Assembly: GCF_027568395.1 (NCBI RefSeq)
Contig: NZ_JANKZL010000005.1
Location: 62,001-126,000 of the forward strand
DNA length: 64,000 nt
Direction of reading: 5' to 3'
From: Aminobacter sp. HY435
GTDB taxonomy: Bacteria > Pseudomonadota > Alphaproteobacteria > Rhizobiales > Rhizobiaceae
Under the pieces are notes generated by a model. It was not told the DNA's origin. It was given only the letters and a program-made list of their open reading frames with translations, and made no database searches. Positions 38,920 to 48,408 of the stretch are shown here, piece by piece (positions within the stretch are counted from its first letter, which is position 1; each line of letters starts with the position of its first letter). The translations under genes and the position numbers were made by a program.

Positions 38920-39546
38920 TCACCACAGTTCGTGGCGGATGTTCAGATCCTTGATGACGGGGACGTCGCGCAGCATCTTGCACACGCGCTGGATGTTTGG
39001 CCACGCGGCTGCCGCCTTGCCCGGCTCGGGATGCCAGTAGGCGAGCATCAGCAGATAGACGTCGACGATCGACATGCGTTCGCCGGCCAGCCACTGACGG
39101 CCTTCAAGCGCCGCTTCGACAACGCCAAAGCCACGATCGGCTTCGGCAATCGCTGCGGTCTTGACGCCGTCCGCGCCATTGGGATCGGCGCTGTATCGCG
39201 GCGCGTAGTAGATGCGCAGGATCACCGGGTACATCACCGACGTCAGGAACGTCATCCAGCGCAGGAAGTCGGCGCGGCCCGCGGCCCCGGGCGGCGGCGC
39301 CAGTTTGGCATTCGGAAACCGTTCGGCGATCAACTGGCACATGGCAGCGGATTCGGTCATCGATTGGCCCTCCGGCAGCACCAGCGCCGGCACCTGGCCC
39401 AGCGGGCTGATCTTGCCGAATTGCTCGTCGGGATTGATGCCCTTGATGACGTTGACCCGTTCGAACGGCGCGCCCGCCATCTCCAGTGCGGCCTCGACAA
39501 CGAAGCCGCCGCTGCCGGCGCGCGTGTAAAGCTTGTACATTTTCAT
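38920..39546 (-). CDS. Glutathione S-transferase family protein
   Basis: 208 codons. Thioredoxin-like domain MKMYKLYTRAGSGGFVVEAA, with GINPDEQFGKISPLGQVPAL (cis-Pro) and MTESAAMCQLIAERFP, then a helical domain with FLRWMTFLTSVMYPVILRIY and the buried SIVDVYLLMLAYW. No obvious catalytic Cys or Tyr at the N-terminal position (Ser in RAGSGG). Cytosolic; substrate unknown. Confidence 0.88.
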   Translation of the reverse strand: MKMYKLYTRAGSGGFVVEAALEMAGAPFERVNVIKGINPDEQFGKISPLGQVPALVLPEGQSMTESAAMCQLIAERFPNAKLAPPPGAAGRADFLRWMTFLTSVMYPVILRIYYAPRYSADPNGADGVKTAAIAEADRGFGVVEAALEGRQWLAGERMSIVDVYLLMLAYWHPEPGKAAAAWPNIQRVCKMLRDVPVIKDLNIRHELW

Positions 39547-39965
39547 CCCCCAGGCACTTGGCTGCCGGTCTCCCTCCAGCGGCTTCGATTTGACATGCGT
39601 CGAGCCGGCTTATCAAGTCGGGCCAATCTCCTGCCAGGATGCAATTTCATCGGTCCAGGAGCTGCGTCGCCCTGACCCGGCGGCAGATACTGCAAGAAAA
39701 AAATCCCTGTCGAAATTGCCTCCTGTTGCGCGACTTCCGTTCGGCCAGCGACGACGCGGCCCGTCAAGCACAGGAGACGACCGTGCAGTACATGCCTCAT
39801 TCATGTCGACGAGGCAGCTATGGCGCCGTCCGCTCCTTTCTGGAGCGGACGCGGGCAGGGCTTGCGGACAGGTGATTGGCTTTTTCGGTGATGCGACGAA
39901 CGAAGACGCCGCTGCAGCCCTCATGGTGAGCCTGTCGAACCATGACGGCGCTTGGCACCAGATAG
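39547..39965. other. Gene-free stretch of 419 bases with a hairpin and a repeat
   Basis: No convincing gene. GTCCGCTCC (39828-39836) and GGAGCGGAC (39842-39850) form a perfect nine-pair stem with a 5-nt loop but no T-run. At 39914-39951 is a third copy, with about three base changes, of the 38-bp element at 46307-46449. Confidence 0.6.
39914..39951 (+). repeat. Diverged single copy of the 38-bp family-C repeat
   Basis: GCAGCCCTCATGGTGAGCCT, then GTCGAACCATGACGGCGC. It matches the left arm at 46307-46344 except for three positions. Unlike that locus, no opposing arm is present here. Confidence 0.85.
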
Positions 39966-40946
39966 TTAGCCGCCCAATCCCTCGAACAGCACCGTCGAAA
40001 GATAGCGCTCGGCGAAAGACGGGATGATGACGACGATGTTCTTGCCGGCGTTTTCCGGCCGCGAACCGACGATCACCGCCGCCTGAAGCGCCGCGCCCGA
40101 GGAAATGCCGACCGGCACGCCTTCCAGCCGCGCGACGAGCCGGGCGTTGGCGATCGCGTCCTCGTTGGAGACCTTGACGATCTCGTCATAGATGGTGGTG
40201 TCGAGCACCTTCGGCGCGAAGCCCGCGCCGATGCCCTGGATCTTGTGTGGTCCCGGCTGGCCGCCCGAGAGAACCGGCGAGCCTTCCGGCTCGACCGCCA
40301 CCACGTGCAGCGACGGCTTGCGCGCCTTGATCACCTGGCCGACGCCGGTGATCGTGCCGCCCGTGCCGATGCCGGCGACCAGGATGTCGATCGATCCCTG
40401 GGTGTCGTTCCAGATCTCCTCGGCCGTGGTCTGGCGGTGGATTTCCGGGTTGGCCGGGTTCTCGAACTGTTGCGGAATGACAGCGTAGGGGATGGACTGC
40501 ATCAGTTCCTCGGCCTTGGCGATGGCACCTTTCATGCCCTTGGCGCCTTCCGTCAGCACCAACTCTGCGCCGAGCAGCGCCAGCATCTTGCGGCGCTCGA
40601 TCGACATCGTCTCGGGCATGGTCAGGATCAGCTTGTAGCCCTTGGCTGCAGCGGCGAAGGCCAGCGCGATGCCGGTGTTGCCCGAGGTCGGCTCAACCAG
40701 CGTGCTCTTGCCGGGAACGATCCGGCCGTCGGCCTCGAGCGCCTCGATCATCGCCACGCCGATGCGGTCCTTGACGCTGGCGATCGGGTTGAAGAACTCG
40801 AGCTTGGCCAAGAGGTTCGCTGCCACGCCCTTTTCCTTGGCGAACTTGTCGAGGCGCACCAGCGGGGTGTCGCCGATGGTTTCGGCGATCGAGTTGTAGA
40901 TGCGTCCGCGGCCGGGTGTCCGCGTGGAGGTGACGGGCTTGTTCAT
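39966..40946 (-). CDS. cysK: Cysteine synthase A (O-acetylserine sulfhydrylase)
   Basis: 326 codons. PLP enzyme making cysteine from O-acetylserine and sulfide. Seen: [19 protein letters not shown] lysine K59 in [31 protein letters not shown], the phosphate-binding loop [13 protein letters not shown], and [11 protein letters not shown]. Length and motifs are typical of CysK rather than cystathionine beta-synthase. Confidence 0.96.
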   Translation of the reverse strand: MNKPVTSTRTPGRGRIYNSIAETIGDTPLVRLDKFAKEKGVAANLLAKLEFFNPIASVKDRIGVAMIEALEADGRIVPGKSTLVEPTSGNTGIALAFAAAAKGYKLILTMPETMSIERRKMLALLGAELVLTEGAKGMKGAIAKAEELMQSIPYAVIPQQFENPANPEIHRQTTAEEIWNDTQGSIDILVAGIGTGGTITGVGQVIKARKPSLHVVAVEPEGSPVLSGGQPGPHKIQGIGAGFAPKVLDTTIYDEIVKVSNEDAIANARLVARLEGVPVGISSGAALQAAVIVGSRPENAGKNIVVIIPSFAERYLSTVLFEGLGG

Positions 40947-41099
40947 AGGTATCGCTCCCGAGATATGCCTGAGATATGTGCGACGAAGATAGGGTGTCGC
41001 AACGCAAATTCCGAGTGGCCGCCATGCTGATTAGACGCAAGGCGCGGAATAGTGTTCCAGCGAAAGGCGATACGCGGGAAGAAAATTCCCGAAGCGTCC

Positions 41100-41717
41100 C
41101 TATTGGCGGAAGGCGATGGCCGCCGCGGCCCCGACCATGAAGGCCGCCGCCGTACGGTTGAGCAGCTTCAGCGCCCGCGGCGTCTTGAGGAACCAGCGCG
41201 CCTTCGAGGCGAGCACCAGATACGGCACCAGCACCACCAGCAGCACGGCGATGGTGATCGCCACCAGGATGCCGTAGTCGGCCAGTGTGATGGTGCGCAG
41301 GTCGACGACGGTCGGGGTGATCGCCAAATAGAAGATCATCGTCTTGGGGTTGCCGAGCGTCACCGTCAGTCCGGCGAGGAAGCTCGACAGCAGGCCGCCC
41401 TTGCCCTTCTTCGCCTCGACGGTCTCGGGCGTGATGCCGCTCGTCCAGAAATTCCACGCCAGATAGCCGAGATAGGCGACGCCGACCCATTTGATCGCCA
41501 GGAACACCATGCCGAAGGTCTGCGCGACCACGGCAAGCCCCAGAACCACGGCGGTGAGATAGGTCAGGTCGCCGACCACCAGCCCGAGCGACATCGCCAG
41601 CGACGAGCGAAAGCCGGAACCCAGCGCGCGGGCCACGAGCGCGGTCACGCCCGGTCCGGGGATGGCGGCGGCAATGGCGAGTGCGCCGCTGTAGGCGAGA
41701 AATCCTGTAAGCGTCAT
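41100..41717 (-). CDS. LysE/RhtB family amino-acid exporter
   Basis: 205 codons, six hydrophobic segments. Seen: IPGPGVTALVARALGSGFRS, the PGP...G pattern of the LysE family, then GLVVGDLTYLTAVVLGL, WVGVAYLGYLAWNFW and GLTVTLGNPKTMIFYLA. Inner-membrane efflux protein. The ATG at 41717 starts the family sequence; the frame further upstream overlaps the divergent Hsp70 leader. Confidence 0.93.
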   Translation of the reverse strand: MTLTGFLAYSGALAIAAAIPGPGVTALVARALGSGFRSSLAMSLGLVVGDLTYLTAVVLGLAVVAQTFGMVFLAIKWVGVAYLGYLAWNFWTSGITPETVEAKKGKGGLLSSFLAGLTVTLGNPKTMIFYLAITPTVVDLRTITLADYGILVAITIAVLLVVLVPYLVLASKARWFLKTPRALKLLNRTAAAFMVGAAAAIAFRQ

Positions 41718-41928
41718 CGGAAAGGGCCTGGCGGTCGGTTGATCGCCGGCTCTATGACACGAATGCCGTTTCCTGGAAATGTCGCGTCGCTTGGACCAGC
41801 GATCACATTTTGCAGAAATTGCCGTTTCGGACATCGACATGTCGCGTCTCGTCGTGTACCCGCACGGTCCCGCTGCGGCCTCATTGGATCAGGCCGCCCG
41901 TTCACGCAGCAAAATTCAGGACAAGACG

Positions 41929-43185
41929 ATGCGACCGGCTTTCGGCGGCATAGACTTTGGCACTTCCAATTCGACCGTCGGCGTCATCGAGAACGGTCGT
42001 CCCCGGCTCGTTGCGCTCGAAGGCGACAGCGTCACGCTGCCTTCGGCCATCTTCTTCAACTTCGAAGACGATAACACCGCCCTCGGTCGCCGCGCGATTG
42101 GCGAATACACTGACGGCGCCGAAGGCCGCCTGATGCGCGCGCTGAAAAGCGTGCTCGGCTCGTCGCTGGTGCATGAGAAGACCCGCATCAAGGCCAAGCA
42201 GATCGCCTTCACCGATATCATCGGCATGTTCGTCGGCCACCTGAAGGACAAGCTCGAAACCCATGTCGGGGAGCCGGTCGAAAACGTCGTGCTCGGCCGT
42301 CCCGTGCAGTTCGTCGATGAAGACGCTGCGGCGGATGCTGCCGCCCAGGGCGAGCTCGAAAAGGCGGCGCGTGCGCAAGGCTTCAAGCACATCGACTTCC
42401 AGTTCGAACCGATTGCCGCCGCGCTCGACTACGAGCGCACCGTCACGCGCGAGGAACTGGCGCTGATCGTCGACATGGGCGGCGGTACCTCCGACTTTTC
42501 CATCGTCCGCGTTTCGCCCGAGCGCGCGGCCGCTAACGACCGCAAGGCCGACATCCTCGCCAACCGAGGCATCCACATCGGCGGCACCGATTTTGACCGC
42601 CTGCTCTCCATCGCCAACGTCATGCCCGAGCTCGGCTACCTGACGCCGACCAAGGACGGCAAGCGCAACCTGCCGGCGGGCTATTTCATCGATCTCGCCA
42701 CCTGGCAGCGCATCAACCTGCTCTACACGCCCAAGGCCAAGCTCGACCTGCGCCAGATACGCTTCGAAGCACAGCGGCCCGACCTCGTCGACCGCATGAT
42801 CGAGGTGGTCGAGGAACGGTTCGGCCACGCGCTCGCGACCAAGGTCGAAAAGGCCAAGATCGAGCTGACCGATGCCGAGGAGACCTCCATCGACGTGTCG
42901 TTGCCGGGCGCGAAATTCAGCGCCGCAATGACCCGCAAGGGGCTGGAAGACACGATCCGCACCGAAGTCGGGCGCGTCACGGCAACTGTCGCCGACACCC
43001 TCGCCGAAGCCCGGGTCAAGGCCTCGGACATCACCGCCGTGTTCCTGACCGGCGGTTCGACCGCCATTCCGCTGGCCCGCGAAAGCATTCTGGCACTGGT
43101 GCCGCAAGCCAAGGTGGTGCAGGGCGATGCCTTCGGCTCGGTCGGCCTGGGCCTCGCGCTCGACGCCCAGCGCAAGTTCGGCTGA
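41929..43185 (+). CDS. Hsp70 family protein, YegD-like
   Basis: 418 codons. Actin-like ATPase lacking the substrate-binding domain and lid of DnaK. Seen: phosphate 1 GGIDFGTSNSTVGVIENG, FEPIAAALDYE, phosphate 2 LIVDMGGGTSDFSIVR, IHIGGTDFDRLL, and adenosine motif VFLTGGSTAIPLA. Matches E. coli YegD. The ATG at 41929 gives MRPAFGGIDFG; earlier in-frame starts add 50 unlike residues. Cellular role unknown. Confidence 0.9.
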   Translation: MRPAFGGIDFGTSNSTVGVIENGRPRLVALEGDSVTLPSAIFFNFEDDNTALGRRAIGEYTDGAEGRLMRALKSVLGSSLVHEKTRIKAKQIAFTDIIGMFVGHLKDKLETHVGEPVENVVLGRPVQFVDEDAAADAAAQGELEKAARAQGFKHIDFQFEPIAAALDYERTVTREELALIVDMGGGTSDFSIVRVSPERAAANDRKADILANRGIHIGGTDFDRLLSIANVMPELGYLTPTKDGKRNLPAGYFIDLATWQRINLLYTPKAKLDLRQIRFEAQRPDLVDRMIEVVEERFGHALATKVEKAKIELTDAEETSIDVSLPGAKFSAAMTRKGLEDTIRTEVGRVTATVADTLAEARVKASDITAVFLTGGSTAIPLARESILALVPQAKVVQGDAFGSVGLGLALDAQRKFG

Positions 43186-43243
43186 ACATCCACGACTTGG
43201 GCGCCGTCGTCGTTTCAGCGCCGCCGTCCATGGTCGAACCGCT

Positions 43244-43924
43244 TCAGGTCTCGTCGGACTTCATCAGGAAACGGCTGGCCACCCAGCACAGCGTCGCCCA
43301 GGCAAAGCCGGCGCACCAGCCGGCGAGCACGTCCGAAGGCCAGTGCACGCCGAGATAGACCCGGCTGATGCCGACCATCAGCGTCGTCAGCACCGCGATG
43401 GCGAAGACGAAGACAGTCGTTGCCACTCCCGGCAGGAACCGCGCCAGGAGTGCGCCGAGCGTCAGGTAGGTCACCGCCGAAAGCATGGCATGGCCGCTTG
43501 GAAAGCTCATCGTGTGCACCTGTGCCAGGTGTGGCACGAGATCGGGGCGCGGCCGGTCGATGCCGAGCTTGAGCAGGCTGGACAGCACCTGTCCGCCGGC
43601 CACCGACACAAACACGAACAGCGCCGGCCCGAAACGTCTGGTGATGCACAGATAGATGATGGTGATGGCGGTGATGTAGATCAGCACCGCCGCGCTGCCG
43701 AGCGCAGTGATGTCGCGCATCGCCTCCTCGAGCCAGGAGGGGCCGATCGGGTCGGCGGTGTTGCCCGCCTCGCGGAAGAACAGCAGGATGTCCGTGTCGA
43801 AGGCATGCGCCGCCGCATCGCGCGCGATCTCGGAAAGCTCGACGAATCCCCACAAGCCGCCGGCAATGATGATGCCCGCCGCCAAAAGCGAAAACTCGAT
43901 CCTGTTCCACAAAGTCTGCCGCAT
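43244..43924 (-). CDS. PAP2 family phosphatase
   Basis: 226 codons with about six membrane segments. Seen the three phosphatase motifs in order: KLGIDRPRPD (KxxxxxxRP), MSFPSGHAMLS (PSGH) and SRVYLGVHWPSDVLAG (SRxxxxxHxxxD). Membrane phosphatidic-acid/undecaprenyl-pyrophosphate phosphatase family. The ATG at 43924 is chosen; the frame extends to 44074 but that would run through the Pho box. It is divergent from phoX and may share phosphate control. Confidence 0.9.
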   Translation of the reverse strand: MRQTLWNRIEFSLLAAGIIIAGGLWGFVELSEIARDAAAHAFDTDILLFFREAGNTADPIGPSWLEEAMRDITALGSAAVLIYITAITIIYLCITRRFGPALFVFVSVAGGQVLSSLLKLGIDRPRPDLVPHLAQVHTMSFPSGHAMLSAVTYLTLGALLARFLPGVATTVFVFAIAVLTTLMVGISRVYLGVHWPSDVLAGWCAGFAWATLCWVASRFLMKSDET

Positions 43925-44067
43925 CGTCCTGCCGTCCGCCTTTCGGTTGCTTGCACGTTCCGGACCAGCGTCCGCGCAATGGTCGGGGCAAGAAATCGCC
44001 GCTCCTTCCGGTTTGAAACGTGAGCGGCATTCCAAGGTCGTATAACCAACGCCGATTTCCGGCGATA

Positions 44068-44085
44068 CTGTCATGCTGCTGTTAT
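44068..44085 (+). promoter_or_regulatory. Pho box upstream of phoX
   Basis: CTGTCAT-GCTG-CTGTTAT, two 7-bp direct repeats spaced by 4 bp, matches the PhoB consensus CTGTCAT-N4-CTGTCAT with one mismatch. It lies 58 bp before the phoX start and 143 bp before the divergent PAP2 start. Confidence 0.9.
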
Positions 44086-44143
44086 CTCATCCGATTAGCG
44101 GTCTCGGCGAACCCCAAGCCGAACACCCGCCAGAGGTTATCAG

Positions 44144-46129
44144 ATGAACCAGCCCTACGATCACAAGTTCCGTACGTCGATGCTCGAGGACAATGACGGT
44201 CCCGGCCACAACCCGACCGACAACCGCACCATGGGCGACATCATCGCCAGGCGGTTCTCCCGCCGCGGCTTCCTCAAGGGGTCGCTCGCTGTCTCGGCCA
44301 TCGCCGCCACCGTCAGCCCGATCGCCATCATCCTCGCCGACGATGCCCGCGCCGCCGGCGGCTCGGCTTTCAGCTTTGACGAGGTCGAGGCCGGCATCGA
44401 CGACAAGCACCATGTTGCCGCTGGTTACGATGCCGACGTCCTGCTGCGCTGGGGCGATCCGATCTTTGTCGACGCCCCGGAGTTCGATCCCACCAACCAG
44501 TCGGCCGAAGCGCAAGCCAGGCAGTTCGGCTACAACAACGACTATGTCGGCTATGTGCCTCTCGAAGGCTCGTCCGAGCACGGCCTGCTGCTGGTCAACC
44601 ACGAATACACCAACGAACACCTGATGTTCCCCGGCATCGTCAAGATCGTCGAAGGCAAGATCGAGGTTGCCCCTGCCGACCAGAAGCGCGTCGACATCGA
44701 GATGGCCGCTCATGGTGGTTCGATCGTCGAAATCCGCAAGGACGCGGGCAAGTGGCAGCCGGTGCGCGATGGCAAGCTCAATCGCCGCATCACGTCCACC
44801 ACCGAGATGCAGCTGACCGGCCCGGCCGCCGGCCACGACCGCTTGAAGACTAACGCCGATGCCTCGGGCACCAAGGTGTTCGGCACGCTCAACAACTGCG
44901 CCGGCGGCGTCACGCCCTGGGGCACCTACATCATGGCCGAGGAAAACTTCCACGGCTATTTTGGCGGCGAGCTGCCGGTCGACCACCCCGAAGCCGCCAA
45001 CTACAAGCGCCTCGGCGTGCCGGAAGGCACCTATGAGTGGTTCAAGTTCTACGATCGCTTCGACGTTTCCAAGGAGCCGAACGAGCCCAATCGCTTCGGC
45101 TGGATCGTCGAGGTCGACGTCAACGACCCGAACTCGCTGCCGAAAAAGCGCACCGCGCTCGGCCGCTTCAAGCACGAGGGTGCCGAATCCATCGTGGCCA
45201 GCGACGGCCGCGTCGTCTTCTATCTCGGCGACGACGAGCGCTTCGACTACGTCTACAAGTTCGTGACCAAGGGCAAGTTCAACGCCGACGACCGCGCAGC
45301 CAATCTCGACCTGCTCGACGAAGGCATCCTCTATGTCGCCAGGTTTGCCGAGGACGGCTCGTTTGAATGGCTGCCGTTGGTCCAGGGCGAGGGGCCGCTG
45401 ACTTCCGACAACGGCTTCGCCACCCAGGCCGACGTCGTCATCGAGGCCCGCCGCGCCGGCGACCTTCTCGGCGCCACCAAGATGGACCGTCCCGAGGACA
45501 TCCAGCCCAACGGCGTCAACGGCAAGGTCTATGTCATGCTGACCAACAACACCAAGCGCAAGGCCGACCAGGTCGACGCCGCCAACCCGCGCGCCGAGAA
45601 CGCCTTCGGCCACATCATCGAGCTGATCGAGGACGGGGGCGACTTTGCCGCCACCAGGGGCAAGTGGGAAGTGCTGCTCAAGTGCGGTGATCCTGCGGTC
45701 GCCGAGGTCGGCGCCTCGTTCTCGACCTCGACCACCGAGAATGGCTGGTTCGGCATGCCGGACAATTGCGCCGTCGACTCCGCCGGCCGCCTGTGGGTCT
45801 CGACCGACGGCAACTCACCCAAGGCCACTGGCCGCACAGATGGTCTCTGGGCCGTCGACACCGAGGGCGAAGCGCGTGCCACCTCCAAGCTGTTCTTCCG
45901 CGTGCCTGTCGGCGCCGAGATGTGCGGCCCGCTGTTTGCGCCCGACGACCAGACCGCCTTCGTCGCCGTCCAGCATCCCGGCGACGGTGGCGAGGATTGG
46001 GAAGGTTTTGGCCGCCCCTCCTACTACGAGGACCTGTCGACCCGCTGGCCCGACTTCAAGCCCGACATGCCGGTCCGCCCGGCCGTCGTTGCGATCACCA
46101 GGCAGGGCGGCGGCAAGATCGCCGTCTGA
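44144..46129 (+). CDS. phoX: PhoX family alkaline phosphatase
   Basis: 661 codons. Exported phosphatase of the PhoX (DUF839) family. Seen: Tat signal RRFSRRGFLKGSLAVSAIAA ending near ADDARAAGG; the metal-site and core motifs LLLVNHEYTNEHLMFPG, FGTLNNCAGGVTPWGTYIMA, FKHEGAESIVASDGRVVFYLGDDE-like region, MDRPEDIQPN and FGMPDNCAVDSAGRLWVSTD. Folded in the cytoplasm and exported by Tat. A Pho box upstream indicates induction by phosphate starvation. Confidence 0.93.
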   Translation: MNQPYDHKFRTSMLEDNDGPGHNPTDNRTMGDIIARRFSRRGFLKGSLAVSAIAATVSPIAIILADDARAAGGSAFSFDEVEAGIDDKHHVAAGYDADVLLRWGDPIFVDAPEFDPTNQSAEAQARQFGYNNDYVGYVPLEGSSEHGLLLVNHEYTNEHLMFPGIVKIVEGKIEVAPADQKRVDIEMAAHGGSIVEIRKDAGKWQPVRDGKLNRRITSTTEMQLTGPAAGHDRLKTNADASGTKVFGTLNNCAGGVTPWGTYIMAEENFHGYFGGELPVDHPEAANYKRLGVPEGTYEWFKFYDRFDVSKEPNEPNRFGWIVEVDVNDPNSLPKKRTALGRFKHEGAESIVASDGRVVFYLGDDERFDYVYKFVTKGKFNADDRAANLDLLDEGILYVARFAEDGSFEWLPLVQGEGPLTSDNGFATQADVVIEARRAGDLLGATKMDRPEDIQPNGVNGKVYVMLTNNTKRKADQVDAANPRAENAFGHIIELIEDGGDFAATRGKWEVLLKCGDPAVAEVGASFSTSTTENGWFGMPDNCAVDSAGRLWVSTDGNSPKATGRTDGLWAVDTEGEARATSKLFFRVPVGAEMCGPLFAPDDQTAFVAVQHPGDGGEDWEGFGRPSYYEDLSTRWPDFKPDMPVRPAVVAITRQGGGKIAV

Positions 46130-46156
46130 TCGCGACCGATCCTGTGTGACGAGAGT

Positions 46157-46181
46157 GGGGGCCGCTAGCCCCTATTCTTTT
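46157..46181 (+). terminator. Probable terminator of phoX
   Basis: GGGGC-CGCTA-GCCCC stem (46158-46172) followed by TATTCTTTT, about 28 nt after the phoX stop. Confidence 0.6.
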
Positions 46182-46666
46182 GGCCGACCTAGCCGCGTCA
46201 TTCCCGCCACTCTCCGCTTGCTTTGCTCGCCGACGGAGGGGTACTGGCGACGGGCCGTGGAGGCGCCTTCGCCGCCCCCTGACTCGTGGAAGTCGGAGAC
46301 GCCCAAGTAGCCCTCATGGTGAGCCTGTCGAACCACGAGGGCGCTAGACGACCAGTGGTCTAGCCAAAAGGGGTTCGGCGATGATTAAAGACGGACACCA
46401 ACGGTTGCCTGGCGCCCTCGTGGTTCGACAGGCTCACCATGAGGGCTACGGAGATGCTTCCGCCCCATCGTGAACTCCTGGATTTCGCCCGTGCTCTACT
46501 TGAGGAGGCGCTTCCCTTCCTCCGTCATTCCCGACCTCGTGAGGGAGCGAAGCGAGCGGAGAGTGTCGGGAATCCATGCCGTGGCGCAGACGACATCAGG
46601 TGCGGCGCAGGATTTGGCCCTGCACTCGATCTTTCATGTGAATGCGGAGGCGAGCTCCCGCTGACC
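46182..46666. other. Gene-free stretch with stacked palindromic repeats
   Basis: Nothing gene-like. Holds the perfect 38-bp inverted repeat at 46307-46449 and, at 46527-46573, ATTCCCGAC facing GTCGGGAAT (nine pairs) with a GC-rich interior. A related sequence to the latter (TCATTCCCGCCACTCTCCGC) lies at about 46199. Confidence 0.6.
46307..46449. repeat. Perfect 38-bp inverted repeat, family C
   Basis: Arms at 46307-46344 (GTAGCCCTCATGGTGAGCCT onward) and 46412-46449 are exact reverse complements over 38 bp with a 67-bp spacer, which itself contains CTAGAC..GTCTAG. A diverged single copy is at 39914-39951. No ORF between the arms. Confidence 0.95.
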
Positions 46667-47005
46667 CTACTTCCCGGCGAGTGCCGGCCCGAGAGTGATC
46701 AGCGCCACGGCGACCACCGCGAAGCCGACGCCTATACCCTGTATGCCGCTCAGTCTCTCGCCGAAATACAGGATCGCGACGAGATTGACGGCGATCAGCT
46801 GGATAACCGCCGACAGCGAGAACGACACGGACATGCCGAACTCGCGCACCAGGCGCAGCATGATCAGGTTGCCGAGCGAATACAGGATCAGTGTCACCAC
46901 CAGCTTGCCGATGGTCGGCTCCAGGCCCCAGGTCTTGGCCACCATGGCGGCAATCAGGAAGATGACGGTCGACAGACCGAGCAGCGAAAGGCCGAAGGCG
47001 GACAT
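46667..47005 (-). CDS. Small DMT/SMR-like membrane protein
   Basis: 112 codons, four hydrophobic segments, about the size of small multidrug resistance proteins. Seen: GLSLLGLSTVIFLIAAMVAK, GLEPTIGKLVVTLILYSLGN, FSLSAVIQLIAVNLVAILYF-GERLSGIQGIGVGFAVVA. The GERL..Q..G pattern is that of EamA/SMR transporters. Probably dimeric; substrate unknown. Confidence 0.82.
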   Translation of the reverse strand: MSAFGLSLLGLSTVIFLIAAMVAKTWGLEPTIGKLVVTLILYSLGNLIMLRLVREFGMSVSFSLSAVIQLIAVNLVAILYFGERLSGIQGIGVGFAVVAVALITLGPALAGK

Positions 47006-47169
47006 GCGTTGAGGGCTCCAAGCAAGTCCGCGATTTGCTCCGAATGCCGCTCTAACGTCAAGCAGGCGGGCGACACACTCCAGCGCTATCGCGCCATGCG
47101 AGGCAAAAACCCTCCCGTCCGAAGACGGGAGGGGGACGTGGCTTCAAGTCTTGGGAGCCCCTGATGCCA

Positions 47170-47475
47170 TCAGGGATAGGTACACTTGCCCTTCTGCGGT
47201 TCGCCCTGGGGGCCGGGCGTGCCGGTTTCCTCCCAGTCGCCGCCATGGCCGGCGCAGTAGGCAATCATCAGGTTGCACGACGCCTTGTTGTTGCAGGTCT
47301 CGACATGGCCCTCGGACTGGCCGCCGCCCGGCGCCTTGAGACCGAGCTGGTGCGGCGGCGGGGCCGGCACGCGGGCCTTGAGCTGGGCTGCGGAAGCTGC
47401 GCCGGCAACGGCCGACATCGAGAGCGCCAGCGTTGCGATCAGCGACGCGCGGATGATGGAAGCAGTCATGGTCAT
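47170..47475 (-). CDS. Small exported hypothetical protein with four cysteines
   Basis: 101 codons. Signal peptide MTMTASIIRASLIATLALSM ending near AASAAQ, then a proline-rich linker VPAPPPHQLG and a C-terminal part with four Cys: ETCNNKASCNLMIAYCAGHG and KGKCTYP, probably two disulfides in the periplasm. GGAG seven bases before the ATG. Family unknown to me. Confidence 0.75.
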   Translation of the reverse strand: MTMTASIIRASLIATLALSMSAVAGAASAAQLKARVPAPPPHQLGLKAPGGGQSEGHVETCNNKASCNLMIAYCAGHGGDWEETGTPGPQGEPQKGKCTYP

Positions 47476-47598
47476 TGCGGTTCTCCTCTGTGACGCCTTT
47501 GATCTTGCGGCTCGATGGCCGCCACGATCATGGGTGTCGCGGTCGGAGAGGAAGGTTCACGCGCCTCGAAAGATTTTCTGTCGGCTCGGCTGCGGCCG

Positions 47599-48213
47599 CT
47601 ACTCCAGTTGCTGGGGCGGCGTCTTGACCATCAGCACCCAGTTCCGGCCGGGGTTGGCCCACTCGTCCTTGACCATCGGCCGCGTCGCCACCTCGCGGTA
47701 GCCGGCATGTTCGTAGAGCCGCCGCGCCTTGGGATTGGCGTCCGAAACGATCAGGCTCGTGCCGTTACAGCCGGTGGCCTCGGCGATGGTGTCCGCCATG
47801 CCGAGCAGCCGTGTCCCGCAGCCCTGTCCGCGCATTTCCGGCACGGTCGTCAGCACGTTGACATACCAGGTGCCGACCGCCATCGCCTCGAGTTCGTTCA
47901 TCGGCACGAACATGTCAGGTGCATTCGGATCGACCGGCGCCGGCACGATCGGGTAGCCGATCAGGCAGGCGATGACCCGGCCATGCTCCAGCACCACGGC
48001 GTTGCGGTAGGAGAAGCTGCCTTCCTCGCGCAAGGCCCGCTGTCGGCCGACTTCCCATGGGTCTCCGCCATTTGCCATCTTGGTCCAGAGATAGAGCGGC
48101 AAGCCGTCGCCGGCCATGTTGACCAGCTTGGCCAGCACCGCGGCGTCCTCCTTGGTCGCCGGTCGCGCATGCGCGGCAAGACCTTCATGGCTCGGCAGGG
48201 CTTCTTCGGCCAT
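47599..48213 (-). CDS. GNAT family N-acetyltransferase
   Basis: 204 codons. Seen: RPATKEDAAVLAKLVNMAGD at the N-terminus, the acetyl-CoA loop VLTTVPEMRGQGCGTRLLGM (RGQGCG) about residues 120-140, and NPKARRLYEHAGYREVATRP (typical motif B). Acceptor not identifiable. Confidence 0.9.
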   Translation of the reverse strand: MAEEALPSHEGLAAHARPATKEDAAVLAKLVNMAGDGLPLYLWTKMANGGDPWEVGRQRALREEGSFSYRNAVVLEHGRVIACLIGYPIVPAPVDPNAPDMFVPMNELEAMAVGTWYVNVLTTVPEMRGQGCGTRLLGMADTIAEATGCNGTSLIVSDANPKARRLYEHAGYREVATRPMVKDEWANPGRNWVLMVKTPPQQLE

Positions 48214-48408
48214 CTTTTCTCTCTTCTCCCATGCCCTTGCGCAGGCGGGGTATTGGAACGTCCGCGGCGGGCCGCGTCAACCGCCGGCCGCCGTTCGAAT
48301 ATCACCGATTTTAAACTTGATATTTGTACTCATGTTTTGTAGGTGCTTGGACGGCGGCCGCTGATGCAGCTGCGCCGGACGGGCTGCTCAGACAGGAGAA
48401 AGACCGAA

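Noticed and set aside
39828-39850. Perfect 9-bp hairpin as an intrinsic terminator
   Set aside because: Followed by GCGGGCAGGG rather than a T-run and not close to a gene end.
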